Notes under the pieces: model-generated
Told to the model about the DNA's origin: nothing
Database searches by the model: none
The model's input: the letters and a program-made list of their open reading frames with translations, nothing else
Part shown: one piece after another, positions 34,763-46,702 of the stretch
Layout of the letters: each line of letters opens with the position of its first letter
Numbering within the stretch: position 1 is the stretch's first letter
Program-made: the position numbers and the translations under genes
NCBI GenBank assembly: GCA_017562135.1
Contig: QEYB01000963.1
Location: 558,001-622,000, forward strand
Direction of reading: 5' to 3'
Length of the DNA stretch: 64,000 bases
Source of the DNA: Dipylidium caninum
Taxonomy: Eukaryota > Platyhelminthes > Cestoda > Cyclophyllidea > Dipylidiidae

Positions 34763-37700
34763 TCAGGTTCGGGGGTTAATGCATCTGGTAGGTGCGTGAA
34801 CGTTCACTTCGAGTGTGTCGCATAGGGTAGGTGTCAAAGGCAAGCAGTTGAAGTATTTGCACCATGTACAGTTAGTCAGTGGCCACTTAATAAAAATCAA
34901 GATCAGGAGGAAAAAAAGTAGTAACCACGTTACTAAGCAGGCAATAATAACCTTCAATTTGCGGAGTCGCATGCGATAAAGGAGCTCCTGGAGTTTTGAT
35001 TGATAGATCTCATAGTCGGAGTCGTTGGGTGTGGTCTTGTTACTCAGCGTGGAGACTCGCATCATGGAGAGTTGATTCTTGCTACCATATCCCAGATAGG
35101 GTACAAAAACATAGGCCAGTAGGACGCCCGACACGAAGCCCGAGATGTGAGCGTAGTTGTCAAGCCAAGGAAGGAAACCAACGAAGAAACCCAGAATCAC
35201 AAAAACCGCCTGTTTTAAAATCACCGACCATGGGGATACGAAGATGTCAATGGTTTGTAAAGAGTCCATCAAACTAACTGCGAACAAGGCGAAATGCGCT
35301 CCTGTTGGTCCCGTATGAACCTGTTAGGAGAGGGAATCAACTGATAGTCTGAGAAGTTCACCAAATGAGATGTCAGCAGAAAACCTTTTGACTAGACTCT
35401 ACTCTGAGGGGGAGACTGGGCGAAGGAATACGAAGTAACTTGCATGATATGGTAGCATTATGCCGGAGGCCAGACCAGGAGAAACATCCCGAGAGGATGA
35501 ATATGGCGGCAATTCGCACACATCCAAGCAACTTCTCCAAGTAGCGCATCACAGTCAGTTGGATAAATAAACTAAGTGCCAAGTGCAGAAGACTGGAAAA
35601 GGAAGAGAAAGTCAGCATCAATAGTTCGGCCATCGTGAGTAGACTCTGACAATTAAGATAAAAAATTCATTCAGAAAAAACTAATGGAATAGGAAAGGCG
35701 ACCGTGTTAAAGCACTGGGGGAAAAACCGAGCTCTGGCAGCACTAACCGCTATTTTCATTTACCTTAGAACTGTAGCTTATCCAATCAATCAAATTAAAA
35801 ACAAAACATTATGTCAAAATTGGTCAACTAATGTAGCATTGAGGCCAAGTTAGATAAGGCAGTTTAACATAGGGTCAATTTAGAATGTAAAACGGGGGAT
35901 AAAGAGGAATAAAATTACAGTAGGGGACCTTTACCCAGCGTGCAGGAATAGTGATATGAGAATCCGGGATATCTGGTCTGGCGTGTTGGGAAAAATGAAA
36001 GGTATCATCCCGCAAACCTCCTGCAAACAGCGGACCTAAACGTGGAAAAACGTAACAGTTTCCTCTTGAGGGCGCATTTCATCAAGTATTGTTTAGCGGC
36101 TAAAACGCATATATGGAAAAAAGCTGATGAAAGAATGACAAATACTGTTTATTAAGGAGCAACAATAAAAATGGTCCCTGACCACAGCTGCCAAGCGAAA
36201 ATTGTGCAACAATGTCAGCATTCTACAGAAACGCTTCTTCGCGTATAAGCTAAACTGACATGAAAAAGTCGGACGTGACGCGTGTCAAGTCGTGGAAGCT
36301 GCCATTGAAAAAGTTCCACACCTAATTTATACACCATGACGACCAACGAGGTAGCCATAGTATTCAACTAGTATGCGTCTAGATGCCTTTAAAAGGGGAG
36401 TCTGTCAATATCATGAGTTTGAGTGAAGTCGTCGAAATGCAGATAATAAACTAGTTGGATGACACTTCCAAGAATGCAAAAAGTCATGAAACTGGTCAAG
36501 AGGATACATTAACGACGAGAATGAAAAGTCAAGCATATCTCTGGTCAGGGCATCGCGGGAAGTGTACCGATTTGAATGGCTTACGAAAGACAACAATTAG
36601 GGTGAAATAGTGCTTGACGGTCTGGACTATACTCTGTAACCCACTACCGGTTAACATCAAGCGTCAAAAAAATGGTATTTGTAGCTTACCTGAGAGCAGA
36701 GACGAGCGTCACTGTGGAAGCGACCTTGGAGGAAAGTGCAGTGTGCCGGCGTGGTGATGATGCACTCACCCTTGAGACCAACACAACAGGGCCGCGCCAC
36801 CACGTCGCATTCCATGTGGGGCGCAAAACCGGCCAATGATGAAGAGTTGATTGGACGGGTGCAGATCTGTGGAAAGAGATGAAACCTGTCTGACCGGAGG
36901 AATTTAAACTTGGTGTAATCATTGGGATCATACGTGGTTATGATTAAAATGTACAACTTCTGCCCGTCATCGACGATCGCTAGTCAAATTGAGGTTAAGC
37001 CAATAACTGTTGATGGAGGTAAAACGACAACATACATTTCCTTTCATTGACTAAGTGTGTGGTCAATTGTCTAGCACGACGTTCTGAGGAGTTGATAGGA
37101 CCAAAATTCAGAGCCTAACCGGTGGACCAACATAAAAATTGACCAGATAAAGTTAAATCCTTGCATGAGAAATGGCACCACCTCTAATTCTGCTAGGAGG
37201 CGACGGTGAAGCAAATGAAGACGGGCCAGCCACTGGTTTACTAAGAACCGGGAATAGAAGCAGAGAGAAATATAAATCGAGAGATTAAGAACGTACGAAA
37301 TGGCTACTCTTCCAACTCACAATCAAGCATGTCTTAGGGATCACGACTAAAATATTAAACTGAACTCGGATTAAAACTCGAGCGGTGCGAATTCGGCCAA
37401 ATAGCAGCTACAGAAATTAAAACTTAGAGACGACTAACCACGAATCATGTTGTATTCTTCAAACAGTATAATTTACTAGCACCATAGATAAATTAATAAG
37501 ACCGTCGATACGTAGACGTGTGCGTTGCAACGACGGGAGTTGATCAAGAATTAGCGAATAACGAGCCAATTTTACAGGAATGCCATCAAAAATGATTTAT
37601 GTGTGAGGTTGGACGAATAATGTTAAAGCAGAAAGAAATAAAGCTAAAAAGGCGTGGTAAACGAAAGGAATACCAATGCAGTCGTGGCGAGACTTCACTA

Positions 37701-40700
37701 AAACGAATAAAAACAAAATTCACGGTTTAAATTTAGACAAAAACACCGTTTACAAAAAGATGAGCAAGGTGGAGGATGAAACAAAATAAGTAAAAGTACA
37801 TATCTTTTTTCTTCCACGCCTACTTCTTAATCACCTTCCCTCCAACTCCTCCGCTGCCATCTCCTCACCAATGAGGAAATTACAAATCGACTAATTAGTT
37901 GCCGGACCAGTGTAAATATGAGTGTATTGTTAGCATCCATGTTTGTGTGTGCTTTATTATACGAAAAGCTTAAACAGTGACTCTCAACGCATCTCGACGT
38001 CAATTCGCATATCCGTTAGACGAAGCAGTCAGAAATAATCTAGTCAAAATACAACGGAGAAAGCAATTTTGAAAATGGTTGAAAATGCTGCTATAATCAT
38101 GCGCGTAAGTTACGTCTATTAACCACATTCATCCTGCCACAAGTGAAAAACGACGAAAAAAAAAAAGGTAGTTGCGTGACCTTACAATTGAACGTTAAAG
38201 GCGCTTCCGAGACACCTCTTTCATTCCTCGGAAATACATTGCAGTTAAACGACTCAAACTCTATCACCTTTAAAATGGCGCAAACAACCACAAAGGAGCT
38301 GATCCTGATTATTGATCTAATGGTGCTACAGGAAATTCGGTGCACAATTATTTAAGATTGAAAATTGATATCAACTCCATCCCGCTAAACTACTTTTATA
38401 ATTTATATTTATGATAAAATGGAGAACAGTGTTGTTTTATCTGTCGCATATTATCAAAAGAAAAAAAAGGTAGCAATCGGAAATGTCGAGGACTCCGATA
38501 GCATAAGCCATGCTAATATTTATCATTGACAACATTACTCAGGTCAAGTACAATGACAGTGATAAGCATACTCATTTCATCCTTTGGATTACAGTCTACA
38601 CTTTCTTCCCCGTTTCGACATGAGTAATGATTACCAAAAATAGAAAGTGTACAATACGTACACATTTCCGCACGTACGGGCCATTCGGTAACATCAGTGG
38701 AAGACCAAGTAAAAGGACCAGTTGAGCGCGGTTCGGCACAGAAATCAGGATCCAATCCGCAGACAGGTCCCAAGGAGGAACGAATTGCATGTCTGGAACC
38801 AGTGAAATCGGAAGAACAGAAACTTTCGTTCTTCGGATCCGAGAGCGCCTCAGAAACCAAAAAGGTCCCACTCTTTGAGTTTTTTAGCCAAGTGGAAGTG
38901 CTTCGAGAACAAAATAGTCGACTAGTTTGGTGGCAAGTCGCATCCTTCATGTTAATACAACAGCCACTTCTGTGAATTTAAAGAAAAAGGAGTCAACTGT
39001 TGTTTACAAAGTTAAGCAGTGAGTGGAAAGTCTGTAGTAAATGTTGTTAAACTACCTACCGGAAAGAAAATACGCTCCTAATCTCTTAAATGAATTCAGT
39101 GATTCAATACGTTGAATCAACAGTCTCAGATTTTAGAAATACCACATCTTGCACCTGACTTCGTGATAATCAACCGAAGATATTGAAGTGTCAATAAAAT
39201 TTAAAGAAGCGTTGAAATTGGGTTTTGTAAAAAAAAAAGATATTCGCAATATTTAGTGAAGAGATAATACCTAAAGCTATAAAAAAAATTGAACGTGTTT
39301 TTGGTCACAACAAAGTAACTCGTCCAAGTGTGAAGGAAGGAAAATACCTCCGATCCCAATTTCTTTGCGCTTCAACAACTACTCTCTTGAGAGTATCATC
39401 GACGCGCATGCATGGCGAAAAGCGAGCTCCCATACGAATAAGATCAGCTTGTTGCGGTCCAATCCAAATGTTTTCGTCTTGCACTCTGCACACATTCTCT
39501 ATGTCCAGAGAAGGCACCATCAACTGTTTAAATACTATGCGTTCCAAATTGATGCCAATTGGTGCAAAGCCGTACCCAATGCAGGCAAGTACCATTACCA
39601 GAAGGTGAATAAAACACAGCATATAGGTGAAGTAGGGCCTGTAACAAAATGGAGTTCTTCTATTTTAATATTAATTATGATGAAAAAGATGAACACAAAA
39701 GTAACCACGGGATAGCGAAACGAATCCCTCAGAATAGAAATTGGAAATATTAATGGGAATAAAAGTAGTGAATTGAAAAGTAAGTTGTATTGAAGCTTAA
39801 AATGAATTATACCTATACTTTTTAATCTACTTTAATGATCCTAAAATACAAAGGTATAATCAGCAAATTCTCAAAGAGTATAGTTCACCGGTAGTCTAGC
39901 ATGCTATCATCCACTTGACGGTAAATTTCATCCACCTGTTCGGATTTTCGAAATAAGCGACTCAGAAACTGGAATAGTCCACTCCGTTTAGTTAGGCTTG
40001 AGGAATTTTCTTTTTTCTGGCGATCAGGTCTCAGCAGGATCAGCGGTGTCAAAGGTGATAACGGTGTTGACGAAATATCATAGCGATTAACACGAGGTCG
40101 AATGATATACGGAGTGCCAAAATCAGATGGACCTTCCGTCGGTGGAGGTTGCTTTAATGGATGAAGATTCTGATTTTTCGCATTTAAGTCTCTGACCTCC
40201 GGACTAAGCTCACGTGGTATGGTCCGTAACTTAGTAAAATTAGATGTGGAAGCCAGATCAAGTGGAGGAGGACGCAACATGGTCAGGCGAGAGGCAGTCA
40301 ATTTCGAAGCGGTTGCTTCAACATGCGACGCATTATGCGCATTCACATCACTCGAAGCATGGACCTCTTCGGCCTCAAAGTCCACTGCCATATCGACAAA
40401 ACAATCGGTTAGATCAGGAGTCTTGGAAAGCTGGGACGTGGACGATGAGGGGAAGAATATGCGTCGCCCTTTGACAGGTAGATCCGACGGTCTTGTTATG
40501 GGGGCTTTATAAGTATAGTTCCTCAGTTCTATGCAACTGTGGGACTTGTTGTCAACCGATTGGTCCGTGTCTTTAGGCGGTGCAGAATGCAAAGGCGTAT
40601 ACTTCGTTTCTTCATCACCAAATCCTCTAAGACATCGAGCACGACATTTTGAAGATGCATACAAGTTCCGATACCTTGTATCGTCCATTGAAGCTTCATT

Positions 40701-41572
40701 AGACAAAGGAGAAGAAACGACTGTACCAGCTGGTAGTTTCAGAACAGTTGAGTCACAAGCAAACCTCTATTTATAAAAGAAAAACAGGTCACACAAAAAA
40801 TACGGTGTTGTAATGTTTATAATGAAAGAAAGGCAGATGATTGTTCAAGCACAGAGATGGTTTTGGATCCACTATTTCATCTAATAAATAGAATACCATA
40901 AGACGATAATACTTAAAAGGTTTTCTCGGGAGAAATAGATAATAATCATTAATTAATTAATAATTAAGTTGATAATTAATAATACCTATAAAATTAACTA
41001 TATGTAATACCTATAAAATACCTATAAATTACTTTCAGATATTGAAAAATAAATACGTAGAATGCATAGTGAAAACCCAGATATTAACAGACAAAAGAGA
41101 GCTAAATGTGTCAATAAGCCATCATAATCACAATGAAAAATACATCTATCCAACTCTACGGTAAAAGGATGTTTGGTTGAGCTTGAAGAAATTTTATGGG
41201 CATTAAATATAAGGTCCGAAATATGGTTGTAATAGAAATAAAAAAGTACAAAACGCACTCCACGAGGAACTAGAACATTCATGTTTCGGTCGCGACCGTG
41301 GCGACGCCGAACAGCAGTGTCAAGAAAAAGGTTACTTAGTGTACGAAGGGCGCTATTACGGTACGCAGTAACTCCAGAGGAGGAGAAGGGTACTGGGGTC
41401 CCAAGATGAGTCATAAGACTGACCTTAAATCAAATAATGATACAAAGAAAGCAAGGAAAAAAAGCGCAAACAAGCTTATTGAGGCCCACCTGTCGCCGAA
41501 GAGCCGAACCTCTGAAGAGATCCTGTTGCGGATCCGAGACAATGGAGTCAATGCAAGGCTCCTCCTAAACAT
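34763..41572 (-). CDS. RHBDF1: iRhom (inactive rhomboid, RHBDF family), one apparent frameshift
   Basis: iRhoms are ER/Golgi pseudoproteases that traffic ADAM17 and EGF-family ligands. Exons (5' to 3'): 41572–41490, 41418–41259, 40766–39889, 39638–39348, 38969–38678, 36866–36690, 36035–35935, 35592–35432, 35320–34763. With one extra base removed near 35486 they sum to exactly 900 codons including the stop. Layout: a long Ser/Pro-rich cytoplasmic tail (exons 1–3); the first membrane helix ([20 protein letters not shown]); the Cys-rich iRhom homology domain ([33 protein letters not shown]); and the rhomboid core ([50 protein letters not shown]). The GxSG catalytic motif of active rhomboids is GPTG here: the Ser is missing and Pro precedes it, as in iRhoms. 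The RHBDF1/2 distinction is not resolvable. The N-terminal two exons are assigned from phase and open frame only. Confidence 0.93.
40944..41034. repeat. AT-rich low-complexity tract
   Basis: Tandem TTAATTAA-type and AATACCTATAAAAT-type units in the second iRhom intron (40767–41258). Confidence 0.75.
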
Positions 41573-42835
41573 CGATTTTATCTATCTTACACATGCTATA
41601 CATAATCATATGTAAATATTCTGAACGCATTAAAACAGAAGATTAAGCTACAATTGCAGAGGTGAAAAAACTAACCAGTTTTTCGGCCCTTATTTTGCCA
41701 TATTTTTTCAGATTGTATCGGAGGCGTCTAGAATTCCAATCTTCATTAGCGTTGACAAAGCCCTGTACTAGGAGACCTATTGTCCGATCTTTTAAAGATG
41801 AAGGGGTTCTTTAGAGCACCGGTAAATACAAGGAGCTTATACATACAGTGAGAGAGTTCTGCCGCCAAGGGGAGAGGAGATTTTGGAGGGTTCGCTAGAG
41901 ATTTCCATCAATAAACCACACCATCACCAACTAGATGTGCGCATGGTACCCAACCAGTTTTTAGCTACACAAATGAATAGCAAGGGCTGTATCGAACTAG
42001 CCACGAGAGACAAAACAAGATGACATGCAAACAGAGAAACGAAAAGAAGGCGGCACTGATTGGCTAGAAACGTATGAGGGCAGGCGTGCAAGGCTGCCAA
42101 AAGTATACAAAAATATCGTTTAATAAGATTAAAATTAAACTTGGAGGAATCGTATCCAATTTTTGGAAATATAAGATATTCTTGTATATGAATTAGTGGA
42201 CCGATTATATTCGAAAAAAATTATTTGAGAGGCCAGTTATTGTAGATATGGCGCCTGCCCAACTGTCAGGTTCTATTCGAACTATAGAATGTGGTAATTA
42301 AGACAAGATTAAACTGATTTTGTTTCTGTGTAAATGATACGTGTTTGCAACATTGACCCCGCGCTGTCAGCAGGCAAAGAATAACTGAAAACGCCATCTT
42401 TCGCGGCCCTTGTAGAATCCCAGGAAAAAACCGATTGAATAAATAAAGCATCCAAACGAAACGTTTTGCAGGGCCTGGTTCTTGTTTATTGGGATGCATC
42501 GCGCATATATATTTTTCATCTTTAATGACACGTCATTTTGCCATAAGCAATTCATTTCTGGACAAATACATGAATCCGCTCGACGTTACACTAAATTTGG
42601 GTTGGCGTTATGTAAGTTTTCAATAGATAAATTAAATTTCATTGGCATCTTTGATCGCTTTCATGCATCATACTTTGAATAAATTGTTGTTTTATACGCT
42701 ATTGCTAAGAAATTGGATGCATGGTATTTCTTAATGAATGTATTTTTCTCAAATGGTCTTATTTGTTTAAGTAAAGGTCGCTGAGTATCCGGCCGCTGGC
42801 TAACTCAATTCCCTAGCATTCAAACACTACTGCGA
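41573..42835. promoter_or_regulatory. Divergent gap between iRhom and DDX6
   Basis: The 1263 bases between the two start codons (iRhom on minus, DDX6 on plus) should contain both promoters. No conserved coding block was recognised; the short open frames at 42266–42682 show no family. A CCCTAG acceptor-like site lies about 20 bases upstream of the DDX6 ATG. Confidence 0.45.
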
Positions 42836-44236
42836 ATGAAGGACGGGGACCAGGCCTCAGATAGCGATAATTGGAAAGCTTCGCTCAATCTGCCTGAGAA
42901 AGATCTGCGCCTGAAGACAGCCGATGTGGCTCCAACCGAGGGTTGCACCTTCGATAACTTCTGTCTTAAGCGCGATCTGCTGAAGGGCATTTACGAGGAA
43001 AGGCTGGGAATACCCATCTCCAGTTCAAAGATCCAGTATTCCTGTCGCGCTCACGCGTAGGGATATCATTGCTCGCGCGAAAAATGGTACTGGTAAAACT
43101 GGCGCATACTCGATTCCAATACTGGATTCGATCGACACATCCCTCAACAAGATCCAGGCTTGTATACTTGTGCCAACGCGTGAATTAGCGCTCCAGACCA
43201 GCCAAATCTGTATAGAACTGGCCAAGCACATGGACATCAAGACTATGCTAATAATTGGCGGAACATATTTGAAGGATGATCTTATTCGATTGAGTCAAAC
43301 TGTGCACGTCGTTGTCGGTACGCCTGGCCGCCTGATTGATTTAATGTCACGGGGCTTCGTTGATCTAAGCTTCTGTAAAACTGTCGTCCTCGATGAAGCC
43401 GATAAACTGTTGTCGGAGGAACTGAAGGATAGGGTTGAGCAAATTTTGGAGAAGGTTGATAAAAATAGGCAGCTCTTGGTGTATTCGGCTACTTACCCCG
43501 TGGTTGTACAAACGTTTATAACGAAGCATCTTAAAACACCATACGAAATCAATCTTATGGAACGCTTAACACTCAGGGGTATAACCGAGTACTACGCCTA
43601 TGTGCAAGAAAAGTACAAGGTAAGTGTGTCTACATGTTCCTCAACTTTTAGGTCCACTGTTTAAATACTTTGTTTTCCAAACTTCAAATTTGTCAAGCCA
43701 TCATTTTCTGTAGTTCTGCTCAACGTGTTGAGCTTCTAGCAAAGAAAATCACCCAACTTGGATATTCTTGTTTTTACATCCATTCTCGAATGCCACAACA
43801 AGATCGCAACCGCGTTTTTCATGATTTCCGGAACGGTGTTTGCCGGACGCTTGTATGCACTGATCTCTTGACACGCGGTATTGATATCCCAACCGTTAAC
43901 GTCGTGATAAACTTTGACTTTCCGAAATATGCCGAGACATATCTACATAGAATTGGTCGGTCCGGTCGTTTTGGACACCTCGGAATAGCAATAAATTTAG
44001 TGACCTTTCAAGACAGGTATGTTTGATGTTGAGTTTTTATTCGCCATAGGTACGCTTTGAAAAACATTGAAAGGGAACTGCGCACCGAGATTAAGCCGAT
44101 TCCGAAAGAAATTGATAAGAGGTTGTACGTCCCAGAATTTCAGGATGAAGCCAATATGGATGATGAAACAAAGGCTGCTCTTTACCATGGTAGGGTGCTT
44201 CAACAGCGGGAATCCCTTAACAATGGTGCCGAATAG
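42836..44236 (+). CDS. DDX6: DDX6/Me31B/Dhh1 DEAD-box RNA helicase, three exons, one apparent frameshift
   Basis: Cytoplasmic ATP-dependent helicase of P-bodies; promotes decapping and translational repression. Exons 42836–43619, 43652–44016 and 44050–44236 are separated by introns of 32 and 33 bp. Motifs in order: N-terminal [16 protein letters not shown]-motif region GWEYPSPVQ, motif [10 protein letters not shown], Ia [46 protein letters not shown]. The first 54 codons are in one frame and the rest of exon 1 in the next. Removing one G at 42997–42998 turns GIYEER into [12 protein letters not shown], the normal family sequence. The corrected length is 444 residues (human 483). All helicase motifs are intact and introns are present, so this is neither a retrocopy nor a decayed gene. 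The ATG at 42836 fits the conserved N-terminus. Confidence 0.95.
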
Positions 44237-46702
44237 CCTACTTACCTTATTTTGGTTTTTATCCGTTATTGTATATTTCGTCTTCAGATGGCTTCCCGAT
44301 ATCATTCCTTCCCGTGATATCTTGTATATTACCCTGCAAAACGTTTATTTTTTGTTACGGTCCCTCCCCTTGTATATACCACCCCGATTTGTACAGATGG
44401 GTCCTTTTGCCCGTGGTTTGTATGGTGCTCAGACTATCGGTCTCGTATCGCTTCCGGTAGTATCCCCGGTGCGATACTGGTGCTGCTTAGCATTTTCAGC
44501 CTTTCACTTTTGGAGACACCGATTAATCCCATTATTGATGATCGGTGCCTGATTGTCTCTGGTCATGATGCACCGCGTGCAGGATGGTCTAAAGTTGGCG
44601 TGCCGCGGTGTGTGTTTTTCTGATTTGCAAGACCACTTCCTTTTTCGACGGCTGGTCAGTGTTGGTGTATTAAGAGCTGGTATGCAGTCATGGAAGAAGA
44701 AGCTGACCATAAATGATTTAATAAATCGTTCCGTAGTATGATCCTGGTCTTGCTTTCTTGGTTGATCAAATGGTGATTGCTTGTGTTGATTTCGAGCCGG
44801 AGGTGGGGTTATTTTTTGGATCGCTATAAATCGTACTAGATCGTGGTGAGGCTGTTCTCGGAGTATTGTGTTTCGTGTTCTTTCGGAACGTTAGATTTCA
44901 TACCTGTGGAAGGTGTTGACCAGTGTGAGCCAGTTCTTACCGAAATTGTTTTGCAGGCCCTCCCCCCCCGTTAATCTCTTCCATCTTTCGAATAGCCTAT
45001 AGATTATTCCTTTTACCATTATCCTTGAGTAGGTATCTCTTCGTACGCAAAAGTAAGAGAAGGGAGGAGAAATGTCTGCATTTGGTAACCGACGTGCTAT
45101 CCCCTATTCCAATGTGGCCAAATGTGGTCTGATTTACTTTAACACTTGCGTTTCTTCTGAGACTGGGCGTTAGAGTACAGTGCACCAAACCGAGATCCAC
45201 GTGCCTCTGAATTTTGACTCAGTGTGAAGCCAGGCGACACCTTTTCGTCCTCGGTTTTTGAACTGTGGAAATTTTGAATGCGCTCTCGCTGCATTAAATC
45301 ACATGAGTGTGCGTCGGATATGTTCGCTTCTACTCATGCTCCATTTAAGGTGTATGTTTTTATCTACTGTTTAGTGACACCGGAATCCTATTGTAATCGT
45401 TTGGAAAAATGTTCAAATAGCCGGTCAGGTAGAAATTGAAGGCAGTTGCTTGATACGTTGCTTTCTTATTTCCATAATTTTGTGCCACGAGGTTTTAAAC
45501 TCTTCAAGACTGGCTATCGTATTCCACATAAGAGTGGCTTGTTCTGACGATGGAAGTCAGTAAAGGCTAATGTTGGCTCCCAGTTCCAATGGTGCAACGC
45601 AACCGGCCACACTTAAATCTCAATCTAAACACTACCAACTGCGATATCTATCCCAACAGACAGTTTACAAGTTGCAACGATGCGATTTCCCTATGTGCCA
45701 GCCTATTCTTGGTAAACTGTTCTTCAATCAAAAAATAAGGCTTCATAAGAAACACTGAAGCAAGTATCCTCAACCACTCGTATATGTGGGCGCCTGTACC
45801 TTAATCTAGAGCTGATGTCCACCGAAACACCACATGGCCTAAGGTCTTGGATACCAGTCGCACAACATATTTGCCAAATTTTCGGACACCAATCAAAGAA
45901 GGGCGAGCGCGTTAGCCACCTCCGCATCCTTGCGTAGTTGCATACTAATGGCCAATGGGCAAAGTGAAACGTAGTTATGATGTAAAAGTGCAGGGAACGA
46001 CATGGCAGTTATCGTCGCCGTTACCATTATGCTGTGCGAACATGTTGCGTAATTATGTTTTTTGTTTCCTGACTTGTCTTCAGGACTACGGTCAGTCGCG
46101 GAGGAGGGTCAAGTCACTTATAGTAAGATAGCTCTTTCCTCATAATTTCGCACGGAAAAACTGCGGCCCATCGATCCTGGGCAACAACTCAGGCTTCGAA
46201 AGAGGTAAGGGTTGCTCCTTTGTAAATTGGGAAAAAATTAGAGAGAAAGTTTTTTGCTGCGCAAAAGGCTTCACCCGTCAACCTACTTGCAAACTTCAGT
46301 AGCAGAGGAGCAGTCCAAGCACGCCAGGCATTACATCAATCCGCGACTCAGTCCTCCCAAAATTCCGCGACCCCCACCACCCGCACCTGAATTGCAGAGC
46401 CTTCAAAACCCAGGCACAGCCTTCACCCGTTAAAAACCGCGATAAAGGTCCGGTAATCACCTTGGTAGGAAGATATGACACCCACACGACCGAAATAAGG
46501 CGCCCCATACCCTCATTTGACACAAATGTATAGACGCAACACATCCAATCCCGCTTTTAATAAATCACAAGACATCACGTCATTAACTCTTATAGAAGTG
46601 ACGCCGTCACCCGACTGGCGACTTAAACAACAGAACCCGAGAATTTAACAATTTAATCCGATGTATTTACACAAATAGGAGTACGGATATTAAACAGAAT
46701 GA
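44237..46702. other. Gap between convergent DDX6 and KIF11
   Basis: Holds the DDX6 3' flank and 2.5 kb without a recognisable gene. Open frames on both strands (for example 44269–44552 and 45570–45758) show no family similarity. A GC-richer block lies at about 46290–46560. Confidence 0.55.

Noticed and set aside
38697..38975. Plus-strand open frame of 92 codons
   Set aside because: It lies opposite the iRhom homology-domain exon (38969–38678), which has the conserved VCGLDPDFC and DVTEWP blocks.
34763..41572. Active rhomboid protease
   Set aside because: The catalytic Ser of GxSG is absent (GPTG), and a Cys-rich iRhom homology domain and a long cytoplasmic tail are present.
42836..44236. 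DDX6 locus as a processed retrocopy or pseudogene, because the first frame ends early
   Set aside because: It has two small spliced introns in conserved phase, and every helicase motif is intact. One extra base explains the break.
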